Shown here: piece after piece, positions 1 to 9,100 of the stretch
How the letters are laid out: the number at the start of each line of letters is the position of its first letter
How positions within the stretch are numbered: position 1 is the first letter of the stretch
Origin: Myxococcales bacterium
Lineage (GTDB): Bacteria; Myxococcota_A; Polyangia; Polyangiales; Polyangiaceae
Reading direction: 5' to 3'
Assembly: GCA_021847645.1 (NCBI GenBank)
Contig: JAJZQG010000045.1
Coordinates: 1-44,342 of the forward strand
DNA length: 44,342 bases
Translations under genes and position numbers: made by a program
The notes under the pieces: model-generated
What the model was told of the DNA's origin: nothing
What the model saw: only the letters and a program-made list of their open reading frames with translations
The model's database searches: none

Positions 1-1
1 C

Positions 2-2545
2 GCTCCGCCGACGTACACGTTCCCGGGGTTGGATGCGTTCCTCGACACGGGTCCGCGCATCACCCTCGTAGCGTACGGCGGAGGCTCGACCGACTGGGAT
101 CCGAGCCCGAACGGCTGGGCGGGCGGACGAGACTTCGGCACGGCCATCGTCACGGGCCGCACTATCGGCGGCGGCAGATGGGACCGATGCGACGGTGTGC
201 GGACCGACGATGGCCCGCAGCCCTCGGTCAACCTCGCCGCAGCCGATCACCGCGATGCGTACACCCGAAACGGGGATTCGGGTGGACCGGTGCTGATCGG
301 GCCAGGAGCGATTGTGCCCGACGCCATGCTGGCGCCGACCGATCTGCCGGACACCGCTGGCCTTTCTCCGGGCCGGTACATCATCGGCGTGAACTCCACG
401 GGGGGGGACGCGCCATCTCCGGGCGATCAATTCTGCAGTCCGCTGGTCTTCTGCCCCGCAGGACAGACCTGCGTCGACCCCAATGTGAACGGCGTCGGGC
501 GATGCGCCACGTCGTGTACGACAAGCGCCGACTGCGCGGACAACGCTGCCTGCCGCACCGACCACGGACCGCCTCACTGCAGGGCTGTTGGAAGCGAGGC
601 GGCCACCACGTTCGACGCGGGCAACGGCGCTTGGCTGGCGCATGTCATCGACGACATCGACGGCGACGGAGTCCCGAACGAGCAGGACAACTGCCCGGGG
701 GTTCCCAATCCCGGACAAGAGAACTGCAACCTCGACGCCGAGCTGGATCGGCAAGGGGATGTGCTCGGAGACGCATGCGATCCGGTGCCGTGCCCCCGGG
801 CGAGCGATCCGGTGGTCGCCGAGGTGGTGCTGGAACGAAAGACGACGAGTTGCGCCGGCGTAGAGCGTACGCGCCAGGTGCGATCCCGGATCGCCCCGGA
901 TGTGATCGGCTCGCACAACCTGATCAACGGCGCGGAGATGTCGCAGCAGGGCAAGCGCACGGCGTTCAGGTTCTGTCAAGTCGATCCGCTAAACCACAAT
1001 CGACGGTGCAGCGTCGGCTCCCACCAACGCCGCGACCAGGACTTCGACCTGCCGGACAGCTTTTTGTACAACTGGCGCGACGTCACGCTCCCGTCGCTCG
1101 GGGCGACCGGCGCATTCGCCGCGTACGACTATCCGTCCCAGACTGCCGCTCTGGACTGGACCTACTGGGACGATCGCGCGCGCTGGATCGCCGATTCCTG
1201 GCTCGTCGACCCGGGCACGACCCCGAAGCCCGCCAACGCGCTTGACAGCCTGTGGGACGTGTCTTCGGGCCTGTCCGGCGCATTGGGTCTTCGCGCTGGT
1301 CTCGCTCGTTCGCAGGATCTGCTGGGCACCGTGTCGCATCCGAATAACGAGATTCACTTCACTCTCGACTTGCACGACGGATACGCCATGGGCGAGGGCC
1401 TGGGCCGGCACTACCTCGACCCGATGGCCCCAGACGCGTACACCACGCGAATCTGGGATTCATGCCTCGAGTGTGCCGGAAGTGCGTGTCCGACACGTCC
1501 GCCCGTCACGCTGCGGCTGCCCAACTGGAAGATCGGCAGTCCCCTGCCTACGGATCCGGTCCTGCCTCCCTGGTGGGGACAATGGCCGCGCCCCTGGACC
1601 GACGGGCCGGTGGAAGCCGTGCTCGTGCAGGGTGAGAGCGGATGGGGCCCGGTCGACGATCAGGGCCGAATCCTGCAAGTCGACGGTCTGATCAGCCCGG
1701 CGTTGCGCGACGCGCTGGCGGACAGTACGCTTGAGTTCGTCTCCGCGGTGGAGCCGAACCTCGCGGCCGGACAAGGCTATCGCTACGCGCAGGGCGTCAT
1801 GATACGCAACGACGGCACAGCCATCAGCGGCGTCGTCAAGGCATCGTCCGACGGCTTGGCGCTGAGTTGGGAGAAGGAGATCGCGCCTGGCCGCGTCGCG
1901 CAGGCGGTACCAGCCGCTCGCGATCTGCCGGCCATTGCTCCTCGAGCCGAGTTCGCCCCGGTGTTCAGCCGCACGCTCGGAGCGCTGGTGCTGGTCGGCG
2001 GACGCGACCGGTCCGGGCAGTGGACCAAAGAGATCTGGATCGTTCCCGAGTGGGGCGATCCCTTCTTGCTGGCAACCCCGGGCTACGAGCCGAACCGCGT
2101 CCTGGCCGCCACCGTCGCCACGACGGATGGAATGCTTTGGGTGCTGGACGACCGGTTGGTGAACGGCTGGCTGCACATGGCCAGGCTGGTTCGCATCGAC
2201 CCGTTGTCGGGCGATCTCGAGGTGGTCTGGCAGGGCCCCCATCTCGGTGTCTTCGAGCAGCACTGGCTTGGCGTGGACCGCGACGGGAACGTGCTCCTGT
2301 TCGGATCGAGCAAGCTGGTTCGCAAGCACGTGACCGTGCGCTTCGAGGCCACGCCGTTCGTGCTGGGAACCGCGAAGCCGAACCTGATGCGCTTTGATCA
2401 AGGCGAGCTGATCGGCCAACCCTTGGTCGACAGCCACGGCTATCAATTCGTCACGCGCACGGGCGGAAAGCGCTTCCGTGTGCAGCGGCTCGACTCGCTG
2501 GGCCAGCAGCCGTGGAAGTGGCCGGATCTACCGGGGTGCTTGTGA
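2..2545 (+). CDS. Secreted trypsin-like serine protease with TSP3-type calcium repeat and kelch-like C-terminus (5' partial)
   Basis: The reading frame is open from the window edge, so the N-terminus, including the catalytic His and probably Asp, lies upstream; the TTG at 29 is not a convincing start. The catalytic serine motif GDSGGP is at about 272-289, as in S1 (trypsin) proteases. It is followed by a Cys-rich segment (about 430-590), then a thrombospondin type 3-like calcium motif, DIDGDGVPNEQDNCP (about 650-700). The remaining ~600 residues are not clearly assigned but include a kelch-like stretch (LVLVGGRDRSGQW, about 1986-2024) that suggests a beta-propeller. Likely a secreted or surface endopeptidase. 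The stop is 1 nt before the next start, so the two are probably co-transcribed. The protease assignment is strong; substrate unknown. Confidence 0.8.
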   Translation, partial: APPTYTFPGLDAFLDTGPRITLVAYGGGSTDWDPSPNGWAGGRDFGTAIVTGRTIGGGRWDRCDGVRTDDGPQPSVNLAAADHRDAYTRNGDSGGPVLIGPGAIVPDAMLAPTDLPDTAGLSPGRYIIGVNSTGGDAPSPGDQFCSPLVFCPAGQTCVDPNVNGVGRCATSCTTSADCADNAACRTDHGPPHCRAVGSEAATTFDAGNGAWLAHVIDDIDGDGVPNEQDNCPGVPNPGQENCNLDAELDRQGDVLGDACDPVPCPRASDPVVAEVVLERKTTSCAGVERTRQVRSRIAPDVIGSHNLINGAEMSQQGKRTAFRFCQVDPLNHNRRCSVGSHQRRDQDFDLPDSFLYNWRDVTLPSLGATGAFAAYDYPSQTAALDWTYWDDRARWIADSWLVDPGTTPKPANALDSLWDVSSGLSGALGLRAGLARSQDLLGTVSHPNNEIHFTLDLHDGYAMGEGLGRHYLDPMAPDAYTTRIWDSCLECAGSACPTRPPVTLRLPNWKIGSPLPTDPVLPPWWGQWPRPWTDGPVEAVLVQGESGWGPVDDQGRILQVDGLISPALRDALADSTLEFVSAVEPNLAAGQGYRYAQGVMIRNDGTAISGVVKASSDGLALSWEKEIAPGRVAQAVPAARDLPAIAPRAEFAPVFSRTLGALVLVGGRDRSGQWTKEIWIVPEWGDPFLLATPGYEPNRVLAATVATTDGMLWVLDDRLVNGWLHMARLVRIDPLSGDLEVVWQGPHLGVFEQHWLGVDRDGNVLLFGSSKLVRKHVTVRFEATPFVLGTAKPNLMRFDQGELIGQPLVDSHGYQFVTRTGGKRFRVQRLDSLGQQPWKWPDLPGCL

Positions 2546-2546
2546 C

Positions 2547-4022
2547 ATGACCCATCCCGGATGGACACAAATTGCATGGCTGGCCGCAGCGGGCGGCATT
2601 GCGGCGGCCGCGCTGGTCGCGCGCGGCTGCGGCGCGGAGAGCAACAGCGCCGTGCCGCCCGTGAGCGAGCCGGACGGCGCCGACGCGAGCGACGCCGCGT
2701 TCGAAGCGGGGCTCGACTCGACCTCTCCGGACAGCAATGATGCGAGCGCACCGGCTGACGCGGACGCGCAAGCCACCTGTGCGCCGCAGCCCATTCCGCC
2801 AGACGTGCCGCAGGGCTGGGTTGAGTATCCGGTCATGGACTGCAAGTACCGGCTCTACGTGCCGCCCAGCCGTGACTTGCTGCCGCCGCCGCTGGCCTGG
2901 GAGGCGTGCACGCAGGACCTGGGCCCAGACAGCTACAATTGCCGCCAGATCAAGGTGGATTGGCCAACGGACATCAAGCCACCGTATGCGATCGGCGGCG
3001 AGGCACCAGCGTATGTTGACGCAGACGGGAAGGTCGTCATGCAGCTCGCCAAGACATACAGGCGAGAAGGCACATCAGGCCGTGAGACGGCTTTCATGTC
3101 CATCGTCGTGGAAGCCGACGGTCCCGTGCGGCAAGCGTTCTGGAACAACTACCAGACGGGGCAGATACCGCCGCTCTGGCTAACGCAGCGTGGAGTAGCT
3201 CCTGGCAAGTCGAGCTGGGTCATCTCCGAATGGTCCGGCGGAACGAGCATCCGTGATGTATCCGTCGGCGGCGATGACACGCTGCTCAGTCCACCAGTGC
3301 TGCTCGACGTGTTGGACAGCAGCCCTGATGTCGCCACGGTGGTCGCCGGCTCTGACTACTACGTAGAGACGGGCTACAACTTCCGTGTGCGGGCGTGGGA
3401 TGGTGCGGACATGGGCCTCGCAGCGCAGGGAGCCGGCGCCTACTCCCCGCCGACGTGGGTCGGGCCCACGCTGTTGTTTGCCCTGGAGTCGTTTCCGGCG
3501 TACCGGGTGCGGCGCTGGACCGCGCAGGATGGCGCACAAGAGTTGGTGGGGTTCGGCTCCGACATGACCAAGGGCGCGGGCGACCCGGGCAGCGACGGCA
3601 AGGATCTGGTCTGGATCCAGGGCGAAAGCCTTGGCCCGAATGACACGGACTTCCCCGTCAAATCCATCATGACGTCGCCTTTCAGCACCGACCCGAGCAA
3701 GATACAGCCGAGGCGGCTTCGGCGCTGGGATGTCCAGTCCATAGGAACCGGCAGCATGGCGCCAGCGGTAGGCTGCGGGCGTGCTGCGTTCCCCTATCCG
3801 TTGAATACCGGCAACCCGCGCGACTCCGGGTTGCTTGTCGTACGGTTGTCGGACGGCGTGTCCTGGTTGCTGCCCAACCCCGCGAGCGTGGGAGGCGGCT
3901 GGGGTTGGCCCATCGCCCTGACATGCGACGAAGTCTTCTCCATGTACCAGGGTCAGGGCGGGATGACCGTGCTACGGGTCCGCCTTGATTCTCTCGGCCC
4001 GGGCACGCCGCCGGACCCATGA
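2547..4022 (+). CDS. Secreted/lipoprotein-like protein with probable beta-propeller body
   Basis: 491 residues. The ATG at 2547 is chosen because it begins a leader (MTHPGWTQIAWLAAAGG) with a hydrophobic core ending at a lipobox-like ARGC (Cys28), and because it lies 1 nt after the previous stop. A D/A/S-rich linker (about residues 30-80) follows. The body has aromatic/Gly-rich repeating strands (for example the VWIQGES region) resembling a TolB/WD40-like propeller, but no family is recognised with certainty. Probably exported and anchored, and co-transcribed with the upstream protease. Its first 82 codons are duplicated immediately downstream at 4019. Function unknown. Confidence 0.72.
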   Translation: MTHPGWTQIAWLAAAGGIAAAALVARGCGAESNSAVPPVSEPDGADASDAAFEAGLDSTSPDSNDASAPADADAQATCAPQPIPPDVPQGWVEYPVMDCKYRLYVPPSRDLLPPPLAWEACTQDLGPDSYNCRQIKVDWPTDIKPPYAIGGEAPAYVDADGKVVMQLAKTYRREGTSGRETAFMSIVVEADGPVRQAFWNNYQTGQIPPLWLTQRGVAPGKSSWVISEWSGGTSIRDVSVGGDDTLLSPPVLLDVLDSSPDVATVVAGSDYYVETGYNFRVRAWDGADMGLAAQGAGAYSPPTWVGPTLLFALESFPAYRVRRWTAQDGAQELVGFGSDMTKGAGDPGSDGKDLVWIQGESLGPNDTDFPVKSIMTSPFSTDPSKIQPRRLRRWDVQSIGTGSMAPAVGCGRAAFPYPLNTGNPRDSGLLVVRLSDGVSWLLPNPASVGGGWGWPIALTCDEVFSMYQGQGGMTVLRVRLDSLGPGTPPDP

Positions 4023-4267
4023 CCCATCCCGGATGGACACAAGTTGCATGGCTGGCCGCGGCGGGTGGCGTGGTAGCGGCCACGCTGCTCGCGCGCGGCT
4101 GCGGCACGGACAGCCATGGCGCCGTGCCGCCCGTGGGCGAGCCGGACGGCGCGGACACGAGCGACGCCGCGCTCGAACCGGGGCTCGACTCGACCTCTCC
4201 GGACAGCAACGAAGCGAGCAGCCAACCTGATGCGGATGCGCAACCCACGTGTACGCCTACGCGTTGA
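4019..4267 (+). pseudogene. Truncated tandem copy of the leader and linker of the preceding gene
   Basis: An 82-residue frame starts at an ATG overlapping the preceding stop (ATGA). It aligns without gaps to the first 82 codons of the gene at 2547: both start MTHPGWTQ, both have the ARGCG lipobox-like site, and both have the LDSTSPDSN linker. It then ends at a TGA immediately after the linker, with no body. Nucleotide identity by eye is high, with many third-position differences. It is probably the remnant of a tandem duplication whose body was lost; a short exported peptide is possible but less likely. Confidence 0.6.
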
Positions 4268-4286
4268 TCTTCTCCCCGACACGCTC

Positions 4287-4742
4287 CTAGAGGCAGAATC
4301 CCGTGCACTCGGCCAGACAATCGCCCGTTGCGGGGCATTGGTTCGGAGGGAAACAAAGCTCATTGACGTGGCACGTCCCTGTTGGGCAGTCCGCGTCCGA
4401 GCTGCACAGCGTGCGGCAGGTCCCGCACGCGCACACCTCGGTGCCGGTCCGCTGCGCGCCATAGCAGAGCCCCGCCTCCGGGCCCGTGTTGGACGGCAGG
4501 CCGAGGCACGACGGCGGATCGCAGATGTTGCCGCCCTGGCTGGTCAACGCGCGTTCCCATAGGCCACTTCTGCACGTGCACACGTATGCGTTGCCGGGCC
4601 CGCCGGTGTCGAGGCACGGCGGGCACCAGCCGGCCATGAGCGGCGAAGCGCACGTGGCACCTTCGTCGTCGCACGGGCCGGCGGGCAGGTCCTGGTCCAG
4701 GGGCGGATCATTCCGGTGCCAAAGGACACACTGCCTTGACAT
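4287..4742 (-). CDS. Cys-rich hypothetical protein without signal peptide (possible remnant)
   Basis: 151 residues with about 23 cysteines spaced like those of secreted disulfide-rich myxobacterial proteins (CTCRSGLW, CACGTCRTLC, CLAECTGFCL). The only usable start is the ATG at 4742: an in-frame TAA lies about 40 nt upstream with no alternative start between. The protein begins MSRQCVLWHR and so lacks the export signal expected for so many cysteines. This suggests that the 5' part was lost, perhaps in the rearrangement that truncated the neighbouring copy ending at 4267. The regular cysteine pattern argues that this strand is the coding one. Function unknown. Confidence 0.5.
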   Translation of the reverse strand: MSRQCVLWHRNDPPLDQDLPAGPCDDEGATCASPLMAGWCPPCLDTGGPGNAYVCTCRSGLWERALTSQGGNICDPPSCLGLPSNTGPEAGLCYGAQRTGTEVCACGTCRTLCSSDADCPTGTCHVNELCFPPNQCPATGDCLAECTGFCL

Positions 4743-4776
4743 CCACGCGCCGCCGGGTTCCGATGGTGCGTTCCGC

Positions 4777-4781
4777 GGAGG
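4777..4781 (+). promoter_or_regulatory. Shine-Dalgarno GGAGG deciding the start at 4787
   Basis: GGAGG lies 5 nt before the ATG at 4787. Earlier in-frame starts (TTG 4736, ATG 4763) lack a comparable site, and they would put extra residues before an otherwise standard lipoprotein signal. Confidence 0.6.
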
Positions 4782-4786
4782 TTACG

Positions 4787-6904
4787 ATGTTGCGCTTGTC
4801 CCCTGCTTTCCGAAGGGTCCTTCGGCTATCCACCGCCACGCTCACGCTCTCGCTCGCCGCCTGCTGGGCGCTGGGCTGCTCGAGCCACTCGGCCGCGCCC
4901 GGCTCCGACGACGCCGAGGAAGACTACGGCATCGACGGCCCGTTCGCCTCGGAAGGGCCTGTGGGCAAGGCGGACAACGCCGGGGTCGCGGGCCCCCTGG
5001 TCGCCACCAACACCGCGGCCACGCAGGTCTGGACGGCCCGCAACAAGTGGGAGGACAAGGACACGCCGGCGGCCAAGGCCGCGGGCATCGCCTGGGAGGC
5101 CAACAGCGGCCTGAACTGGGACCAGAAGTACCAGAAGTGGATCGAGTCGATGTCCCGGACCGCGAGCGAGGCCGGCTACTACGACACGTTCATGCTCACC
5201 ACGCCCTGGGGCAAGACGATCGCCGCGCCCAAGCTCGAGTGCTCCGAGAACGCGATGTTCCTGCGCATCGCCTTTGCCTCCTGGTACGAGCTGCCCTTCT
5301 ACCTGACGGCGGTCGACTCCAGCGGAAAGCGGGTGTTCTTCGGCCACTTCGGCGCACGCACCATCAGCGAGCGCTACAAGAACACGCCGAACTACGCCCT
5401 GCAGTACAAGGACTACTCCTCGATGACCGCCGACCAGCTCGCCGCCCAGGGCTGGCCCAAGGACACGAAGCTGCGCGCCAAGGGGCTCATCCCGAACGAC
5501 GACCAGATGGACTTCGTGGAGCCGGGCGCGCACGCCGGGGCGTACTTCGACGAGGTCTTCCTCAACAAGCGCGTGGGCCACTTCCTGGTGCTGGTGCTCG
5601 ACTTCTTCGGCTCGATGAACCTGGCCGACTCGCGCAACACGTTCAACCTCAAGCCCGACGCCATCCACCCGGGCGACGTGCTGCTCGAGCGTTGGCAGAA
5701 GAGCGGTATCGGGCACACGCTGGTCATCAAGCACGTAGCCGCGCTGGCCGAGGGCAAGCTCGAAGCGCAGCTGGTCAGCGGATCGATGCCCCGTCGCCAG
5801 CCCAAGTGGGAAGACGGCATCGGCTCGAAGAACTACTTCACGAGCGCCTACACCGGCGGCGAGGGCGCCAACTCCGACGGGGACGAGTACGCCAAGCTGG
5901 GCGGCGGCATCAAGCGCTGGCGCGTGACCAAGAACGTCAACGGCTACTGGACCAACACCTGGATGGCCGGCGACGAGGCGAGCTGGATCTCGGACACCGA
6001 CTACGAGCATATCAAGGCGCGTCCGTCGCAGTTCCAGACCCTGCTGGGCGAGGTTCCCCCGGAGCAGATGCGCGACGCCCTGGTCGGCATGATCGAGGAC
6101 GCGCGCAATCACCTGCGCCAGTATCCGGCGTCCTGCTCCGCCAGGGAGCGTCGCGAGGAGGCGTTCCGCGAGCTGTACGCGCTGATGCAGGACAAGTTCT
6201 ACATGTCGAAGTCCGAGGTCGACCGCACCTACCGGGCGATGGACGACTACATGTTTGCGGAGCTGGAGTACTCGAAGTCCAAGACGTGCTGCTGGAACTC
6301 GACGACCTCGGCGATGTACCAGATCATCAAGGACTACAACGACAGCCTGCAGGGCAGCGCGTGCGTGGAGCCGACGGTGTTCAAGGCCAGCAACGGCGGC
6401 TACGACCTGTTCAAGGCGTACGCGCAGCAGACGGGCCGGGCGGCCATGTGGCGAGACTGGTCCGAGGACGAGCCCTGCGCGCAGCGAGACGTGCAGAACG
6501 ACACGGAGAAGGCGCACGAGTGGACTGCGTGGTGCTCGGTGAGCCAGAGCGGCGGCGGCTCGAGCACGAGCTGCACGGACGACAGCTTCGAGCCGAACGA
6601 CAGCCCGGCCGCGGCGGCGCAGCTCGCGGCAGGCAGCTACAGCAACCTGAAGATCTGCCAGGGCGACGAGGACTACTTCCAGATCACCACCACGGGCGGC
6701 ACGCTGACGGTCCGGGCGACCTTCGACAGCAGCGAGGGAGACCTCGACATGGAGCTGCTGCGGGGCTCCGAATCGGTGGACACGAGCACGGGCTCGGGCG
6801 ACCAGGAGCAGGTGAGCGCGACGGGCGCGGGCACGTACACGGTGCGTGTCTATGGCTATAGCGGCGCGTCGGCAGCGTACACGCTGACGGTGATGACGAA
6901 CTGA
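4787..6904 (+). CDS. Lipoprotein with candidate papain-like (NlpC/P60-type) domain and C-terminal PPC domain
   Basis: 705 residues from the ATG at 4787. The signal peptide ends in a lipobox (ALGC, Cys31). The middle part has a Cys at the start of a helix (KLECSENAMFLRIAFASW) and, about 190 residues later, a GDVLL then GHTLVIKHV pair. This Cys/His arrangement recalls papain-fold NlpC/P60 and YiiX-type enzymes, but the match is a judgement by eye. The last ~110 residues (from CTDDSFEPNDSPAAA) are a typical PPC beta-sandwich domain, found at the C-terminus of secreted proteases. It is first in a three-gene run: the next gene starts 10 nt after its stop. Confident as a secreted PPC lipoprotein; enzymatic role uncertain. 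Confidence 0.75.
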   Translation: MLRLSPAFRRVLRLSTATLTLSLAACWALGCSSHSAAPGSDDAEEDYGIDGPFASEGPVGKADNAGVAGPLVATNTAATQVWTARNKWEDKDTPAAKAAGIAWEANSGLNWDQKYQKWIESMSRTASEAGYYDTFMLTTPWGKTIAAPKLECSENAMFLRIAFASWYELPFYLTAVDSSGKRVFFGHFGARTISERYKNTPNYALQYKDYSSMTADQLAAQGWPKDTKLRAKGLIPNDDQMDFVEPGAHAGAYFDEVFLNKRVGHFLVLVLDFFGSMNLADSRNTFNLKPDAIHPGDVLLERWQKSGIGHTLVIKHVAALAEGKLEAQLVSGSMPRRQPKWEDGIGSKNYFTSAYTGGEGANSDGDEYAKLGGGIKRWRVTKNVNGYWTNTWMAGDEASWISDTDYEHIKARPSQFQTLLGEVPPEQMRDALVGMIEDARNHLRQYPASCSARERREEAFRELYALMQDKFYMSKSEVDRTYRAMDDYMFAELEYSKSKTCCWNSTTSAMYQIIKDYNDSLQGSACVEPTVFKASNGGYDLFKAYAQQTGRAAMWRDWSEDEPCAQRDVQNDTEKAHEWTAWCSVSQSGGGSSTSCTDDSFEPNDSPAAAAQLAAGSYSNLKICQGDEDYFQITTTGGTLTVRATFDSSEGDLDMELLRGSESVDTSTGSGDQEQVSATGAGTYTVRVYGYSGASAAYTLTVMTN

Positions 6905-6914
6905 GGCAATATCG

Positions 6915-9095
6915 ATGGTTCGATGTAGTGTTGTGACGGCTGGCTTCCATCGACAATCTTCCCGCGCGTGTCGCTCGTCCCTTGCCGTGCTATTGGCCGC
7001 TTGCGGTTCCCTCGCCCTGCCGGCCTGCGGCTCGGACGCGGCCAACCGCCCTCCCGCCCTCGAGCACCTGACGGACCGCGTGATCTTCGTGGACGACGAG
7101 TTCACGCTCGAGCTTCGGGCGTCGGACCCGGACGGTGACGCCGTCACCTTCGGGTTCGTGACCGACATCAGCGACATTGCCACACGGGCCGATCTGCGCC
7201 CGGCAGGCAATACGGCATTGTTCCGCTGGACCCCCGTCGCCTCCGACGTGGGCCAGCACTCGTTCGACTTCACCGCGTCGGACGGCAAGGACGTGACGCG
7301 CGAGACGATCACGATCACGGTCCAGGGCGGCAGCGAGGGATCCGGGCCGGTCTTCCGGCAGCCGCTGGGCACGGGCACCACGCTCGACCTGACCAAGCAG
7401 AAGTGCCTTCAGCTCAAGGTCGTCGTGGAGGATGCGGACTCGCCGTCGGTGGACATCCAGCAGGAGAATCCGGTCATCCCGGCCGCCACGCTCGACCAGG
7501 ACTCGGGGCTTACCGCGACGTGGAACTGGTGCCCGACCAAGGACCAGGTCGCGTCTGCAGACCGCTACAAGCTGAGGCTCTCGGCGAGCGACGGCACCAA
7601 CCCGCCCGCGCTCAAGAACTACCTGGTAGTGCTGCGCAAGGCGTTCGATCCCAATTGCAGCGGGCAGGCGCCGACGATTACGCACACGCCGCAGGATGAG
7701 AGCACGGTGGTGGGGCTGAGCATCTTTGCGGACGTGGCCGACGACATCGGCATCAAGTACGAGCCGCTGTTGTACTACTCCACGACGCCTCCGGGGGATC
7801 CGCCCGATCTCGCGCAGATGTCCCAGGTGACCATGACGCTGCTCGAGGGCGACATGAAGAGCGGGACCTGGGGCGCGGACGTGCCCAACCCGGTGGCGGG
7901 GCAGCCCGCGGGCTCGAGCGCTGCGCTGTACTACATCATAGTCGCGCAGGACAACGACGACGCCTCGGGCAACTGCGATCACCTGACCCAGGCGCCCTCG
8001 ACGGGCACCTACAGCATGACCGTGACCAACCCGGGCGGCTCCGGCGGCCTGGGGCTGTGCGAGCCTTGCACGTCGGATACCCAATGTGGCGGCGACGCCG
8101 ACCATTGCCTGCTGATGGGTTCGGCGGGCGACACCTACTGCTTCAAGGCCTGCTCGTCCGACAGCGACTGCGGCGATCCGGCGTACTACTGCTCGCTGAC
8201 CGAGTTCGTGTCGGTGGACGGCGCCACGGGCCGTCAGTGCATTCCGAGCAGCTTCAAGTGCGAGAGCACCGCGCCCACCACCTGCACGGACGACTCCTTC
8301 GAGCAGAACGACACCATCGACCAGGCGAAGTACATCTACCCGGGGATCTATCCGGGCACCTATCCCGACCTCAAGAGCTGTCCGTCGCCCAACGGAGGCG
8401 CGGACGAGGACTGGTATCCCATCGACACGGACGGCGACAGCGTCATCACCGGATCGATCCAGGGCGGCTCGTCGACCGATCTGGATCTGGAGCTGGTGGG
8501 CTACGACGGCAACGTGCTCGCGAAGTCCGACACATTGACGTCCAACGAGACGGTGAGCGCTTGCGTGCCGATGGGCACCTACTTCCTGCGCGTGTATTCG
8601 TGGGAGACGGGCGAGAACACCTACAGCCTGGCCTACGAATCGAAGAGCCAGTCGTGCAGCGGCGCGAGCACCTGCACCGACGACCCGGCGGAAGACGACG
8701 ACAATGCCTCGCAAGCGCGCAACGTGGACCTGGGCGCGGGGACGTACCACTCGGACACCAACGCCATCTGCTCGGGGGACGACGACTGGTTCGGCGTGTA
8801 CTTGTACGGCGGCGAGACCGTGTATGCCACGCTCGCGTTCGTGCAGACCAACTACAGCGAAGACCTGGACATCCGCTTCTACCAGGGCAGCACGCTGCTG
8901 ACGCCGTGCACCGAGACGGACCCGAGCGGCTGCGACCCGAACAACGGCCAGAGCGGCGATTCGAACGAGTCGTTCCAGTGGACGGTGCCGACGGACGACA
9001 TGTACTACGTGGTTGTCCACGGCTGGAAGGGCTCGGAGAACCTATACGACATTTGTATCGGGCTCAACTCTTCCGCGTGCCCGCCTCCCCTGTGA
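6915..9095 (+). CDS. Lipoprotein with cadherin-like domain, Cys-rich segment and two PPC domains
   Basis: 726 residues; the ATG at 6915 has GAGG about 8 nt upstream. The signal ends at a lipobox (LPAC, Cys38). Residues about 45-140 form a dystroglycan/cadherin-like beta-sandwich (DPDGDAVTFGF, then FDFTASDGKDV). A second region (about 145-370) has no clear family. A Cys-rich stretch follows (about 375-450, CEPCTSDTQC and CSSDSDCGD), then two PPC-like domains, each opened by a CTDD...E.ND/DD motif (about 455-570 and 580-720). There is no catalytic motif, so it is probably an adhesive, calcium-binding or scaffold protein at the cell surface. It lies between two probable secreted enzymes in one operon, 5 nt before the next ATG. 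Confidence 0.75.
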   Translation: MVRCSVVTAGFHRQSSRACRSSLAVLLAACGSLALPACGSDAANRPPALEHLTDRVIFVDDEFTLELRASDPDGDAVTFGFVTDISDIATRADLRPAGNTALFRWTPVASDVGQHSFDFTASDGKDVTRETITITVQGGSEGSGPVFRQPLGTGTTLDLTKQKCLQLKVVVEDADSPSVDIQQENPVIPAATLDQDSGLTATWNWCPTKDQVASADRYKLRLSASDGTNPPALKNYLVVLRKAFDPNCSGQAPTITHTPQDESTVVGLSIFADVADDIGIKYEPLLYYSTTPPGDPPDLAQMSQVTMTLLEGDMKSGTWGADVPNPVAGQPAGSSAALYYIIVAQDNDDASGNCDHLTQAPSTGTYSMTVTNPGGSGGLGLCEPCTSDTQCGGDADHCLLMGSAGDTYCFKACSSDSDCGDPAYYCSLTEFVSVDGATGRQCIPSSFKCESTAPTTCTDDSFEQNDTIDQAKYIYPGIYPGTYPDLKSCPSPNGGADEDWYPIDTDGDSVITGSIQGGSSTDLDLELVGYDGNVLAKSDTLTSNETVSACVPMGTYFLRVYSWETGENTYSLAYESKSQSCSGASTCTDDPAEDDDNASQARNVDLGAGTYHSDTNAICSGDDDWFGVYLYGGETVYATLAFVQTNYSEDLDIRFYQGSTLLTPCTETDPSGCDPNNGQSGDSNESFQWTVPTDDMYYVVVHGWKGSENLYDICIGLNSSACPPPL

Positions 9096-9100
9096 GAGAC

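Noticed and set aside
4826-9020. Long minus-strand frames (about 856 and 676 residues) opposite the PPC lipoproteins
   Set aside because: They are rich in Arg, Ala and Val with no motif. The + strand proteins have signal peptides, PPC domains and good ribosome sites.
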